64,000 bases of DNA from Chrysaora quinquecirrha. Its lineage: Eukaryota; Cnidaria; Scyphozoa; Semaeostomeae; Pelagiidae. Below are positions 11,338 to 22,605 of this stretch, piece by piece. The notes under the pieces are model-generated. The model ran no database searches. It saw only the letters and a program-made list of their open reading frames with translations, and was not told the origin of the DNA. The DNA is taken from NCBI GenBank assembly GCA_014526335.1, contig JACTAT010000009.1, positions 1,402,717 to 1,466,716 of the forward strand, read 5' to 3'. The number at the start of each line of letters is the position of its first letter. Positions within the stretch are counted from its first letter, which is position 1. A program made the position numbers and the translations under genes.

Positions 11338-12501
11338 ATGGACGTCGATCCTGAATCGCCATGGAAGGACGTACCCAGTTATGTGCTGTATCTCCGTCTA
11401 ACTTCAGGACCACGTTGGGAAAAAGAGTATAAAAACGTTTTAATCCGAACAATGAAAATATTCTATCCAAATGAAGGTTTGAGACTATTAGTCGTATTAG
11501 ATGATGAGAAGAAAGAGGACCATAGCTTAGGACAACGGTTAAAAAGAGAATGGCCATATCCAGAAATTTGCTTCAGAGCAAAGGGAGACCCAGCAGTTTA
11601 TCATAACTGGGGAAAAGGTAGAATGTTTTGGGATATGCATCATGCCGAAACATGCACCAATGCAACGTATGTAGGTTTTATCGATACAGATACATTTTTC
11701 AGCACGCTTGTTACTCCAGATCTGTTATTTGAAAATGGCAAGCCAGTAATTGTAGCAAAGATAGGCAAACCACCATATCCATGCTGGGTGAAGGTTACTG
11801 AATTTGTGCTTGGTCGAAAAGAGGTGATGCAATGTATGTCATACTTTCCTGTTATGATCAAAACAAGCCATTTGAAAGAACTACGCGAAAAGGTAGCTAA
11901 AGAACAAGGCAAGTCTTTTGCCTCTATATTCAGTGCTTCAGCAAGCAAAGCTGGTGGAATAAAATGTCTCTGCCAGTTTAGCTTAATGTGCAACTATGTA
12001 TGGTATCATCACAGGGATGAATACGCGTGGCATCTCCAAATGGTTCCTGATGGAAATTGGACAGGAACAAACTGGGTTCCTAATATGGTCAAGCCAGAAT
12101 ACTTCCATACTGAAGTAAAACCAGAACACAAAATACCAATCCCACGTAGTGCAGTTCATCTTCGTTATTCAATCACAAATGGCAAAGATTTAATGGGAGA
12201 AGAGCCAGCACCAGACATAGTTGATGATTTTATACGAGAAGGCTTGTGTTATTCTGGAGGCTTTGAAAGATGCCCAGATCAATGCAAAAAATGGGATCAA
12301 AACAAAGTGCATTATAACCTATATTCATTTGAGTGGTATCAGTGGTTTTGGGATAAAAGATGTTTTGTGCAACAGCAAAAACATTACAAGAAAGTTGAAA
12401 GGTTTTTAGAATACTATGCGAAGAAGAATAAGGAGATTTTTGGTCTTAATTCAATTGACGAAATGTGCTCACTTTATGATAAAATTAAACAACGCAAATA
12501 A
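11338..12501 (+). CDS. Glycosyltransferase-like protein (GT-A type, unassigned family)
   Basis: Intact frame of about 387 residues from the first in-frame ATG; it stays open 13 codons further upstream without an ATG, so an earlier exon with a signal or membrane anchor is possible. The start reads YVLYLRLTSGPRWEKEYKN and a hydrophobic strand LRLLVVLDD, as in nucleotide-sugar-dependent GT-A folds. Around residue 120 the motif YVGFIDTDTFF supplies a DxD-like metal/sugar-nucleotide site. Many Cys and Trp residues in the second half suggest a secretory protein. It lies on the opposite strand inside a calcineurin B intron, has no internal intron, and follows a MITE by about 100 bp, so retroposition is possible. 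That it is coding is likely; acceptor and donor sugars are unknown. Confidence 0.6.
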   Translation: MDVDPESPWKDVPSYVLYLRLTSGPRWEKEYKNVLIRTMKIFYPNEGLRLLVVLDDEKKEDHSLGQRLKREWPYPEICFRAKGDPAVYHNWGKGRMFWDMHHAETCTNATYVGFIDTDTFFSTLVTPDLLFENGKPVIVAKIGKPPYPCWVKVTEFVLGRKEVMQCMSYFPVMIKTSHLKELREKVAKEQGKSFASIFSASASKAGGIKCLCQFSLMCNYVWYHHRDEYAWHLQMVPDGNWTGTNWVPNMVKPEYFHTEVKPEHKIPIPRSAVHLRYSITNGKDLMGEEPAPDIVDDFIREGLCYSGGFERCPDQCKKWDQNKVHYNLYSFEWYQWFWDKRCFVQQQKHYKKVERFLEYYAKKNKEIFGLNSIDEMCSLYDKIKQRK

Positions 12502-13014
12502 ACAGTATGAACTGAAAATTTTTATGAGTATTTTGGATATTCTAGGGTCCCTAATAAAGGATAATCCCCTTTATTTCTACATGAAGAACTTTTCCATCCC
12601 CGAAAATTATGCTGGGATTTTGGTAAATGAGTAATCAACCGGAGGGACAATTCTGCAAACCGGAGGGGCAAATTTGTGCTGTTTAATCCAAAGTGGCTCA
12701 GTGACCCAAAATCACTCAGTGAACAATCCTAACGAGACTGTATCGAAACATAATAATACTTCTGTCGAAAAGTTGACTAATGTTGGTAAACGGAAATAAA
12801 AGTCAACTCCTAATAAGGGGTCTTTTCAGAAATTAGTACTTAAGGGTTATAGGGGGTCAGGGGTATGGTTTTTCGAACATGCCATCTGCGCCGAGACTAC
12901 CAATGACTTTCAAAATTTCAGGATTTCCTTTTTCTATCAAAAGCCTTTGAAACTTTCGCCTGCATACTCAAAATCAGAAAATTTTAAAAAACTTTCAGTA
13001 TTGCGCTCCACTTG

Positions 13015-13238
13015 CCCAAGTTGCCTTTAATAGAATGGAAGAGACGACTTGTACTGAACAGCTCCTACTCCTAATAAGACCCAACCGCAAGAAGTCGAAA
13101 ACAAAATCAGAATCATGTCTACTATTGGTCAAATATCTTGATCAAAGGTGCGGCTGCCGGATCGAAAACCGTCCAGCTATTCAAATGTGAGCTGTTCAGT
13201 ACAAGTCGTCTCTTTCGTTCTATCAAAGACAAGTTGGG
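13015..13238. mobile_element. Foldback MITE with 50-bp arms
   Basis: Positions 13015-13064 and 13189-13238 are inverted copies (about 45 of 50 bases), sharing the perfect core GAGACGACTTGTACTGAACA. The loop is 124 bp, non-coding. It lies in the calcineurin B intron. Confidence 0.7.
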
Positions 13239-13439
13239 CTAGTTCAGTATTGGGCCAATTTTTCAGTTTCTAATAAAAAATACGTGTACAGCAAATTCAA
13301 ACAAACAAATTGAAAAGGAGAGTAGTATTTGTTTCAAAATTTTGCAGTAGAAGGAAACAAGACCCTCGCTTCTTACAAAACTGCTTAAAAACCCATGGAA
13401 ACATTTCTAGAAATCTATGGTTTTTGTTAGCAGGAAACA

Positions 13440-13705
13440 ATACGACATCCCGACAGCCTTGAATACGACTAGGACAAGTCTCGAGAGCAATGGATACGAC
13501 CATAGGACATGTCTCGACAGCCTTGAATACGACTAGGACAAGCCTTAGGCCTTCTATACGATCAGAACACAACTGGAGAGCCTCGGATATAACTTGAACA
13601 AATCTCCAGCCTTTGATACGGTCAGGGCACGTCTCAACAGTGCACTAGGACAAGTCTTAAGACTGAGAGCCTTGGATACGACTAAGACAAATCTAAAGCC
13701 TTTTG
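13440..13705. repeat. Degenerate minisatellite (~34-bp unit)
   Basis: Seven or so diverged units of the form AGCCTTGAATACGACTAGGA CAAGTCTCGA follow one another. No coding content; adjacent to the calcineurin B exon at 13878. Confidence 0.7.
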
Positions 13706-13877
13706 CACGATTGGGATAGAATGTGGATGGGAAATAGGGTGTCGCTGAGAAATGAGTACAGCACTTCTGTCTTTGCTACACGGAAAAACAAGGAAAAGTG
13801 GGTCTAATCAAAATGCAAAGGGTTAAGAGCCAAAATACATATCGTAGTAGAAAATAATCTTCTAAAGATCAACTTAC

Positions 13878-14062
13878 ATCACAAAACTCTTGAAATGAAA
13901 TTTTTCCATCGCCATCTTTATCAAACTGCAAGATAGTTTTATCAACTATTTGCTGTAGTTGAACTTCTTTTAAATTATTGCCAACCATCATTTTGAGAAC
14001 TTGGAATAGTTCACCGTTTGATATGTATCCATCTTGGTCAATGTCATAGATCTGAAAAGCGA
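13878..14062 (-). CDS. PPP3R1: Calcineurin B, EF-hand 3 and 4 exon
   Basis: Calcineurin B is the Ca2+-binding regulatory subunit of the phosphatase calcineurin (PP2B). This 185-nt exon encodes EF-hand 3 (loop [12 protein letters not shown]), the linker [20 protein letters not shown], and EF-hand 4 (loop [12 protein letters not shown]), ending EFCD. Both loops keep the acidic residues at positions 1, 3, 5 and 12 and Gly at 6. The splice sites are TTTCTATTACAG|TC and GAT|GTAAGT, and phases agree on both sides. It is one of the most conserved proteins in animals, so the assignment is firm. Confidence 0.95.
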
Positions 14063-14715
14063 CTGTAATAGAAACCCCTCATTAAACGCCTTGCATTTTT
14101 TAATTTGATTTAAAACTTACTATGGAAATTAGAGTGGGATTTTTCAAATATATTTTCATATGACCTCGCTCAAGTTTCTGTAATTTTTGAGGGCATGAAA
14201 ACTGGGAGAAGAGGACCTAGTAAGGAAGACCTGGATATTGCATTTTTTAAAGACACCAGATGATTCAAAATTCAAAATTTCAATAAACAGCTGAAACATG
14301 TACCCCTGTGCACACTGCCTTCTAAATGGAAGGTTGGCAGTTATAACATCCAATTAGCCTGAAGAAGTCTGAGTGAACAAAGTTACCCTACTGAACAAAG
14401 TCATCCCTGTTGACGGTAACGCATATTTCAACACTTCATTCATCTGACACTCCTCAGACTATTAACATAGGAACAGACCAAAAACATTGACTAATAAAAA
14501 CAAATAAAGCTTAACCAGCCCTGTGCTTCAACATCAATCAGCTTGTAGGATACAGCAGGAAGAACAAAGGAATGACTTGAATATTTCAAGTGACAAAACA
14601 AACTCTTTCTGTCCACACGGAACTAACCATTTGTTTTAATGTGCACGGATTCCCAAATGACTTAATGAAACAAAGATCTTGCTCTACAACTTCTATTATT
14701 CAAAAACAAACTTAC

Positions 14716-14775
14716 ATCTCAGCTTGGAGCTTTTGTCACCTTTTACACTAAATTGAGACACACCTTCAATGAATT
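14716..14775 (-). CDS. PPP3R1: Calcineurin B, exon after EF-hand 2
   Basis: Sixty nucleotides encoding FIEGVSQFSVKGDKSSKLR, the segment that follows EF-hand 2 and leads into FAF of EF-hand 3. The acceptor follows ATCTTTTTAG; the donor is AGAT|GTAAG. The upstream exon(s) with EF-hands 1 and 2 should lie at higher coordinates but were not recognised between 14.8 and 17.7 kb, so the gene is 5'-incomplete as seen here. Confidence 0.9.
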
Positions 14776-15163
14776 CTAAAAAGATAAAAAAAAACAGTTA
14801 TCAAATGAGCAAAATCACTGACAGCGTCAGTAGAGGATTCCATGTCTATATTATTGTTTTAGAAGCCAACAGAGGTAACACATCCCAAAACACCCAATGT
14901 ATAACAGAAATATTAATAAAATCAAGAAAGAGAATATATTACAACTATCAGGTTTTTTCATTTTAATATGTATGGGAAGAATGGAAGAAACAAAGGCAAC
15001 TGTTTTTAGCTTCTTCTTAAAACTTGAAGTTCAATTTAAAGTTTTAGGTTTTCTTCTCATCCTCTCAAGTCTGAATAATAAAGAGTAGAAAAAAGAAGAA
15101 AAGACCACTTAGCTTACTGCTTGCTTTCAGCTAGAAAGCTTCTTGCAGCGAAGAGTTAAATAA

Positions 15164-15243
15164 ATATAGTGTAGGCAGAAACACTGCAGCGCAAGACACA
15201 AAAGACAACTATGTTTTCTTATAGTATTCTGCCTACACTATAT
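15164..15243. mobile_element. Very short hairpin MITE
   Basis: ATATAGTGTAGGCAGAA (15164-15180) is perfectly inverted at 15227-15243, only 80 bp end to end. TAAA-like bases flank both ends. It may be a minimal MITE or a hairpin. Confidence 0.5.
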
Positions 15244-15279
15244 TAATAAAGAGTCATTTGTAATAAAATCAAAGTTCAC

Positions 15280-15431
15280 GGTTCTGTGGTGTGGTGGTGT
15301 AATCCAGCTGATTCGTGGTGGGTGGCAGGGCTCAGTGTGGTAAGGGTTCAAGCCCAGCCACAGTATAGTCACAGCCAGGATAGAGGTCTTGATTATTTAA
15401 TAACCTACTACTGAGATCCTAGTGATTGGCA
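15280..15431 (+). repeat. tRNA-derived SINE
   Basis: Has a box-A-like GGTGTAATCCAGCTGATTCG and a box-B-like GGGTTCAAGCCC about 45 bp later, then a family-specific body (ACTACTGAGATCCTAG). It ends just before the MITE fragment that opens repeat block A. Not a functional tRNA: no cloverleaf beyond the promoter boxes. Confidence 0.75.
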
Positions 15432-17070
15432 ATGAATCTATAGCAAAATGTTTGATCGTCTGGCCACATCGCAAAACATTGCTCGCCAACAATTCGACAG
15501 CAATGTTTTGCAAGTTTTCCGAAAACAATGCTGTCGAATTCTGCACCAGCAATGTTTTATGACGTGGCAAAACGGACAAATATTGCTTGTAAAGCAAATC
15601 TCAAATGTTTGGCAATGTTTAGTCGTTTTGCCAGGGTCTTTTTCCCGCATCTCCATCAGATCTGCGCGCCTTTTAAAATGCAACAGACAAAAAATTTGAT
15701 AGAAAATCCAGTTTTAGCATACCATAGCAAATTTAGTTTTAGCTGAGAACGGCTGGTCTGCGCGAATACAAAGAGGCGTGAACACTGTACGAGTTGACAG
15801 AGAGAGACCGTTAACCCCTGTACTATCCGAATCTTAGAGAATTTTCCCAGCGACTGGTATCTCCAGCCCCCACGTTTGTCAGGGACCCAAGAGTATGCTA
15901 ATGGAATTTTACCGGTAACAACTAATAAAAATACGAGAAACTTGAGCATTTCAAGAACTTACCCGAAAAAGCCATAACTTAGTTTACCTAACAATACCGA
16001 TAAATACTTTAGCATGAAACAAGACCTAAAAGTGTTATCTTGAAATATTGTACAACTAAAACAATAATCGATATTAAAAGCAAAATTCAAAACTTGGAAA
16101 TAAAATCAAAATCTAATAAAATCAAAGTAAGAAACAGCGCAATTTCGCTGCAGCCCTACTCAAAATTGATAACCAGTTGGGTTGCTTGGACGATATCCCA
16201 CCCCAATGTTTTTACGAGGTTTACTAATTAAAAATATGAAGGGAAAAGTCCCGAATAGCAGGCATACGTAATCAAACGATTTATAGAGTTTGTAGGGAGG
16301 TAATAGCCTGCGTGCAGACTTTACTGTCCATTGCGAAGGAGCGCCTATGAGGAGCTAGGGAGGTAATAGTTGAGTAGGGCCTGCGGCGCGATTTCGCTTT
16401 AAAATAAACTAAATACACACTGAAATGTTCCTATCACGAGTTCACTCTAAAACATGTTGAAACCGTAAAAACCGTTGTTAAAAATAGTTCTTATTGGTGT
16501 TAGGTCTAATACAGTGCACGTATATAAATACAAAATGCTTAAGAATGTGGAAAATTGTAGAAGAAAATCCACTGTCAAAATACACCACTTATGAAATGTA
16601 GCGACGGCTTCAAAATAAAAAGATCTTGGAACAAAATTACAACGTAACACCCAAGTATTGATTTGATTGCCTAGACTGATTTTGCATGGTCACGATAAGA
16701 CCAGGATGCTTTGAAAGATTATATTAACCAGGATGCTTTGCAGGATAATGCAAATTAGAATGCATTGCACAGTACAGTTTAGTAAACAAAAGGCTTCATG
16801 AAGCTAACCCAAATTTTATTAGGCCAACGACATTATGTCTAAAATGCTTTTGATTTCTAAGACCATTGAAGAAAGCCTTTCAAGATAGTTTGAGGGCAGA
16901 TCGGACTGACAAATAAGCAACAACTTATTTAAAGCCTAAATTTGCGACAGTTTCCTCAAAAATTGGTTTGGAATAGACAAAAAATGAGATCAGATAAGAA
17001 GTAACCAAGAGCCAAAAATCTTGTAATGCTTCGGGAAAATACACCAGGGAGCTGTCTGTAACCCTACTTA

Positions 17071-17345
17071 CTTACACTACACCAACCCGGGCTAGTTTTT
17101 GTAGTGTGAATGCAACTCACCCGAGTTTGCTCAAAGTTAAACCAATCAGAGATAAGTTTAAAAATTAACCCGGTTTAGTCTAAGCGCGAAACTGGGGCTG
17201 ACCCGGGTTTGTTTCTGTGATGAGCATGACCACTGTGGTGTTATATGCGTGTTATGGTTAATCCAGTTTCGCCCCAGATCAGTGCTTATACTACAAACCA
17301 TAAAACAAACCAAGGTTAACTAACCCGGGCTTAGTTAAGGCAATG
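17071..17345. repeat. Possible MITE, block A copy
   Basis: Repeated ACCCGGGTTAG-type motifs occur in both orientations at both ends (CCAACCCGGGCTAG and TAACCCGGGCTTAG) around a non-coding centre. The same sequence is at about 30257-30520 in block B, so it predates the block duplication. Boundaries uncertain. Confidence 0.35.
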
Positions 17346-17701
17346 TTAATAGGGCTTATGTTAAATCGACTTGAGAAAACAGTCTATGTCGGTTTTGTAT
17401 ATCTCCAGCTGAATTCCAGTATAAATAACTTCTGATATAACAAGGGTCTATTCCATGTAACATACTATAAATTTCCGACCCTTGAATAGGAAATTCTGTA
17501 CAAATTCTTTGTTTCTCTAGGCTTAACGAAGTCTAAACGTAACGAGAATTTCGCTGGTACCTTTCAGATTCGTTATGCCGGAATTCAACTGTATTATATT
17601 CCACACATCTGCACAGAACGCCAATAATTTAACCAAATAACACCTTAGAGACAAGTCAGTCATCTTCAATGCGAAATAACACAATAACCTTCACGAGGTA
17701 T

Positions 17702-18199
17702 TTAAACATTACCATAATCATACCACAACGCCGACTTTTTCTTCCCAGCTTTTTCATGACTACCTGGTTTATTATCCGGTTTTCTAGAGTTCGAATTTGC
17801 CCCCGAAGATGGGTTATTTTGATTATCAGGTTCATTTGGGGTGCTGGCAACATCTTGTGGTCGTTGTCGACTATAGCTTTCTCCATTGCTCGATCTTCTG
17901 GACAAAGGCCTCGCTCTGACTTCCTGGTTACCTAGACTACCCTCTTTTCTTGGGGTTCTTTGATCAGCTTCGGGGAGATCATCAGCGCCCTCTTTCTCCG
18001 CGGGTTGATAGAAAAGACTGCTCCTTGCCAACAGAGGTGAGCTTCTCATGGTAGAGTCTTCCGATCTGACGTCACTTGAGATCGATCTTTGGGTGCTTTG
18101 TGAGCCACTGGATTCTCTTCTATGTGCGTTGGTTATGTTTTTAACAATTTCCGTTTGAAATGATACTTTTCGAGGTTCTATTGGCTTGGCGTCTGTATA
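17702..18199 (-). CDS. CCDC88C: CCDC88 terminal exon of block A
   Basis: Starts YTDAKPIEPRKVSF and ends KKKSALWYDYGNV and a stop. Only a handful of residues differ from block B, with no stop or frameshift in 166 codons. Confidence 0.8.
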   Translation of the reverse strand, partial: YTDAKPIEPRKVSFQTEIVKNITNAHRRESSGSQSTQRSISSDVRSEDSTMRSSPLLARSSLFYQPAEKEGADDLPEADQRTPRKEGSLGNQEVRARPLSRRSSNGESYSRQRPQDVASTPNEPDNQNNPSSGANSNSRKPDNKPGSHEKAGKKKSALWYDYGNV

Positions 18200-18272
18200 C
18201 TTGAAAGAAATAGAATTCAAAAATATCGTGTAAAGGAAAAAATATTCAAATATTTTACAAGTAAATTCTCAC

Positions 18273-18302
18273 CAAGATCTGTTGGTGGACAGGAAGCCCA
18301 CT
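18273..18302 (-). CDS. CCDC88C: CCDC88 micro-exon of block A (30 nt)
   Basis: Encodes SGLPVHQQIL; splice sites as in block B (donor TTG|GTGAGA). Confidence 0.6.
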
Positions 18303-18735
18303 CTAAAGTGCAGTGAAATCTTTTCCATGAATAAGATTAAAAAGTTTTTTCGAGAGGGCACAAGGAAACCAGAGAGAGCAAAGTGCTAACGGACCACATG
18401 AATAGATAAGAAATCGAGAAAATATTTATTTTACTCATTGAAATCATTTCACTACACTTTAGAATGGGCTTCTTGTGGTCGGTTTCGAAAAAACGTCATG
18501 TGGGTTCTAGTGCGTTTCCATCCGTATCTGGTCACCTTAATCATTTTTGTCTATTTCTCATGTTTATACTCGGCAAGGAAAAAGCTTTTAACAATGTTTA
18601 AAGATGTTTTTTGCATTCATCGCAATCTTGAAGTTCAATTCAAAGACTACACATTACTGTTTTCTTATAACCCGCATTTCACAAAAAAGATGTACATAAA
18701 TACCGAATGGAGAAAACAAGCTAATAATAGCATAC

Positions 18736-18920
18736 CACAACGATGTCAGAATCCTCCTGTGATAAATTACTGCCTTCTCGCACATGCGCAGGAGGTGTCC
18801 CTGTTATCATCCTCTTCGTCACACGTACTCTTTGTACAGGGCTGTTTTCGGTCTCGCCTCGATACCCAGTGACGCTGAAAGCAACCTCGTTTTGACCGCT
18901 GGCTGTTGACGGGTTACTCA
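18736..18920 (-). CDS. CCDC88C: CCDC88 exon 9 of block A (185 nt)
   Basis: Encodes SNPSTASGQNEVAFSVTGYR through SQEDSDIVV. Donor GTG|GTATGC, phase 0. Confidence 0.8.
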
Positions 18921-19194
18921 CTGACAGAAATGAAAGAAAGTACATTGAAAGGGCGATTAAATGCTGGAGGCTTGAGTAACAGATAGGAAGACTTCAAAAC
19001 ACATATATGAACAGAAAACTTTTTTTCACAATGGTATCAACCTAATCATCCAAGTCTGTTCTTCTAAACCAATTCTTTTTCGGTAGCCTTCTTTCTTCGG
19101 AATGTTTGTTTTTAGAAGCAATTCATCTGAAAGCGGCAGGTTTTAGAGCTCTCAAAACTTTCTGCCATCAAAAGGGGAAGGTTTCCGAGACTTT

Positions 19195-20277
19195 CTCTGT
19201 CATTGTCGCTACCTGATGAAACAAAAAATTTCATGTTGAATTTTAACGCATAACAAAGATACACATTTTCTTATTTGAGACAGATCTATTAGATGTTTCA
19301 GGAAGTTTCTTGATTGCTTCCATTCTTGTATTCATGCAAGTATTTTACTGAAAAGCCAACTGAAATTTCTACCTCGATTTGCTTATACACGAGACCACTG
19401 CAGTATTTCAGTTGTGTCAACAATAATCTAAATTCTATAGTTTCTAATACCTAGTTTACACAGGAACAGATCCAAAAAGGTCAAGATAGGTATTTTGTTC
19501 AGGCTATGCATGGATCCCCAGAATGATTTGAGGTTTTAGAGTGATTTTTGATAATTCTGCGTGATATTTCGATATTCGAGTGGTTTATTCAAAGAAAAAT
19601 TGAATATTCGCTGAATAACGCTTTCGTAGTTGAAAATTTTTGACGGACCGGATAATCGAAGTCCGGATAAACGAAGGGTCGGATAATCGAATAACTACTG
19701 TATAAGAAATAATTTAAGAACAATGAAATTATGAAATTCACTTACCTGTCGATTTGCTACTTGCAACACTTGCTTTGCGCATATTTGGGAGACTGAGATT
19801 ATCCTCATCGTGAGCAGCAGATGACATTTTCCTTGCCTCGTCATCAGATCGAGAATGCGCTATCATTTCCATACTGCGAGGCCGGTGGATATTCTTACGC
19901 AGTGGAACACGATATATCGCAGAAGGAGCAATGAACTCTGATTTAGGCCTAGCTCTTCTGTCATTGTCGCTACCTGATGAAACAAAAAAATTTCATGTTG
20001 AATTTTAACGCATAACAAAGATACACATTTTCTTATTTGAGACAGATCTATTAGATGTTTCAGGAAGTTTCTTGATTGCTTCCATTCTTGTATTCATGCA
20101 AGTATTTTACTGAAAAGCCAACTGAAATTTCTACCTCGATTTGCTTATACACGAGACCACTGCAGTATTTCAGTTGTGTCAACAATAATCTAAATTCTAT
20201 AGTTTCTAATACCTAGTTTACACAGGAACAGATCCAAAAAAGGTCAAGATAGGTATTTTGTTCAGGCTATGCATGGA
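19195..20277. repeat. Direct duplication, ~320-bp copies 757 bp apart (block A only)
   Basis: About 19195-19512 and 19952-20277 are near-identical, from TCTGTCATTGTCGCTACCTG to GGCTATGCATGGATC. The right copy contains the acceptor and first bases of the CCDC88 exon at 19746-19973; the left copy repeats only that exon start and the intron behind it. Block B has no such duplicate. Confidence 0.8.
19746..19973 (-). CDS. CCDC88C: CCDC88 exon 8 of block A (228 nt)
   Basis: Same product as 33579-33806 but with the consensus donor CAG|GTAAGT. A short duplicate of its 5' end and acceptor lies at about 19195 (see the repeat entry). Confidence 0.8.
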
Positions 20278-20279
20278 TC

Positions 20280-20640
20280 TGCATGTGCTTCACGCAAGCA
20301 AAACGTGCTTGACAAGCAATTTGCAACGCATGTGGTATTGCAGACATGCGTAGATTTTATAGACGTAGATTAATTAAGCAGATGATTAGGAGTAATCTAT
20401 TGTAAATGTGATGAACAATGTTTTCTGTAACCTAGGGTGCTAGGTTCTCGCAAAGTCACTGGTCACCTTTGTAAAAGCAGAGTTCGTGAATCGTTGAGAT
20501 AGGAATAAGACGCTCAACCAGCAGTGTGATTCCTAGCGGGGCTAGGTCCTTCCGCCTAGTCCCTTCTACTATCTCTCTCTCTCCATACGAAAGAAGCAAC
20601 CAATCGTTACATTTGGTGACAGAAGTGGGATGGAGAGATG
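20280..20640 (+). mobile_element. LTR-retrotransposon remnant (LTR plus primer site)
   Basis: Sequence of TG...CA form (20280-20612, ending AATCGTTACA) is followed at once by TTTGGTGACAGAAGTGGGA, the layout of an LTR end and primer-binding site/leader in Gypsy- or BEL-like elements. No gag/pol follows. It is absent from block B, so it inserted after the blocks diverged or was lost in B. Confidence 0.45.
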
Positions 20641-20910
20641 AGAGGCGATTCACATATTAAAAAGCGAATATTTTAAAGCGAGCGAATTCTAAAGAAGACA
20701 AGTTGATCACGCCTGTGAAAGAAGAAGAAGGATTGGAAACATAACACATGACATTATGGGCATCTAGAATTAGCAACAAAAAGTTCCAGTGAATTAGAGA
20801 TTCGAACAAACTAGAGGTATCAGGATTGAATGAGGATCTGCAACAAGTTCGGCAAACATTCAAACAACAATAGAAAGGCATTGCGAACTACGTAAAGATG
20901 AACCAGTTAC

Positions 20911-21211
20911 CTGAAGATGGACTATCAGTGGGCAAACCAAAACTTTTAGGCCTTCGGAGAACAACATTTTCAGATGGCGACATGACGTCATTGATTTGAT
21001 GTAGATCTTGTTTACTTCGAGAAAGAGCTGTTCTGATTGGTCCAAATGACGGACTGAAGGTCACAGATGAATGCATGGACGAATGGAGGCTAGAGTCATC
21101 TCTTTCATGTGACGGACTGAAACTTGAGTCTGACGTGTCTGAAAATATGTTCTCGTGCTCAGGCGAACGTTGGAGTTTGGTCAATACAACATTCTTGTCA
21201 TCTTTCTTTTG
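20911..21211 (-). CDS. CCDC88C: CCDC88 exon 7 of block A (301 nt)
   Basis: Ser-rich tail exon, near-identical to 34995-35295 (ends RRPKSFGLPTDSPSS). Donor CAG|GTAACT. The 61-nt exon that precedes it in block B is missing upstream. Confidence 0.8.
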
Positions 21212-21766
21212 CTGAAAGACAAAGCATAGGGCAATTTAAATACTACACATATTGACCTTAAATGCGCTTAAATGTATTTCAATAGAGGTTTCAGCAAAAG
21301 ATGGCCGCTGTTTCTGTCAACCCGTTGTATTTCATAAGGTTTTACAAAGGGAATTCTGGGAATAATTTCCTTAGCTACGAATTCAACGTCTGCAGCTATG
21401 TAAAACACGTAACTAAGGAAATTATTCCAAGAATTCCTTTCGAAAATCCTTAATGAAAACAGTAGGCAAAAACGGCGGCCATCTTTTGCGAAAGCGTCTA
21501 TCCTAGTTAATTCAGCAGCGAGCATTTATTATCTTTCTGTTTGGGTTGCCCTCTTGAATGAGTTCCTTTCCCAAGATGAGTTTCCAAGATGAGGCCGTCG
21601 TAGACTGTGAAAGCCAAACTTTTTTTGAGATCTTTCCCACCCTTTTCTATCTATCCTGTCTATGTCACCACTCACCCTCCTAATCCTTTACGCCGAATAG
21701 TTACTCTGGCCATTATCTTCTGGCATGGGTCGTACAATTTTGCCATTTGTTGCTAGAGCCATCCTA

Positions 21767-22141
21767 CACTCTTTTTTATAAGAAACCCGTTTATAAGAAA
21801 CTCAGTACTGAGATCAATATTGGTTAAGAAACTTTCAGTACTCGACCAAAAATGGTAAGAAACTCGCAGGTCTCAAGAATCTTTAGAATTAGAAATAAAG
21901 CATCGAAAAACAAACTTCTGTTGCACCATAAGTGTCTATTTTTACAGAAAAAACAGCTGATGTAAACGTGAATTGTATTGCTTCTTCTATTTGTCAAATT
22001 TAAGTGTAAATTACCTGTTTTGGCACTAAAAAATTTTGATTCTAAGAAACTGCTAAGAAACTTTCAGTACCAAATTTGTCCAAAAACTAAGAAACTTTGA
22101 GTACTGAACAAAAATCTTAGTTTCTTATAAAAAAGAGTGTA
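21767..22141. mobile_element. MITE with CACTCTTTTTTATAAGAAAC ends, block A
   Basis: Left end CACTCTTTTTTATAAGAAAC and right end GTTTCTTATAAAAAAGAGTG are perfect inverted repeats flanked by TA on both sides, the pattern of Tc1/mariner-type MITEs. The inside repeats AAGAAACT(TTC)AGTAC in both orientations. A second copy lies at 37198-37578 in block B with different flanks. Confidence 0.75.
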
Positions 22142-22605
22142 GTGACGTCACAGTTTCTTCAAAACTTCACACCAAAATAGGCCGAAAACTATGCAAAAAA
22201 AACATCTATAAAAACCAAAAAGTGATGCTACATGAGATATCGTATCTTGCCTTACAGTTATTAATGAAATTCTTTGCATTTCCTTTCTAAGAACATCTGC
22301 TTTCGGAATCTACATCTTGTTTTTATGCCTAGGCCAAAATTGCCAGTATTTTGGCAGATTTTGTGGGGCCAAAATCGATTTGACGGTTGAGATTCGAGGA
22401 AATTTGATTTGGGGCCTGGACGAGGTTGGGCTGAACCCCCTGAAGCAAACATAATGTTAACAAACCCCCTTGAAATCACTTAATTCTCTCCTGTAAATCT
22501 GGACATTTACAGGCATTTTGTTTGAAAAATTAGTCAACGATTGCTAAGCATGGTTTAAAAACTGATTCCTCAAAAAAAAAACCATCCGGACACATGAAAA
22601 CTTAC

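Noticed and set aside
15438..15746. Cys-rich ORFs such as the 83-codon frame at 15448
   Set aside because: They lie within MITE sequence, recur at 28.6 kb with stops moved, and overlap on both strands.
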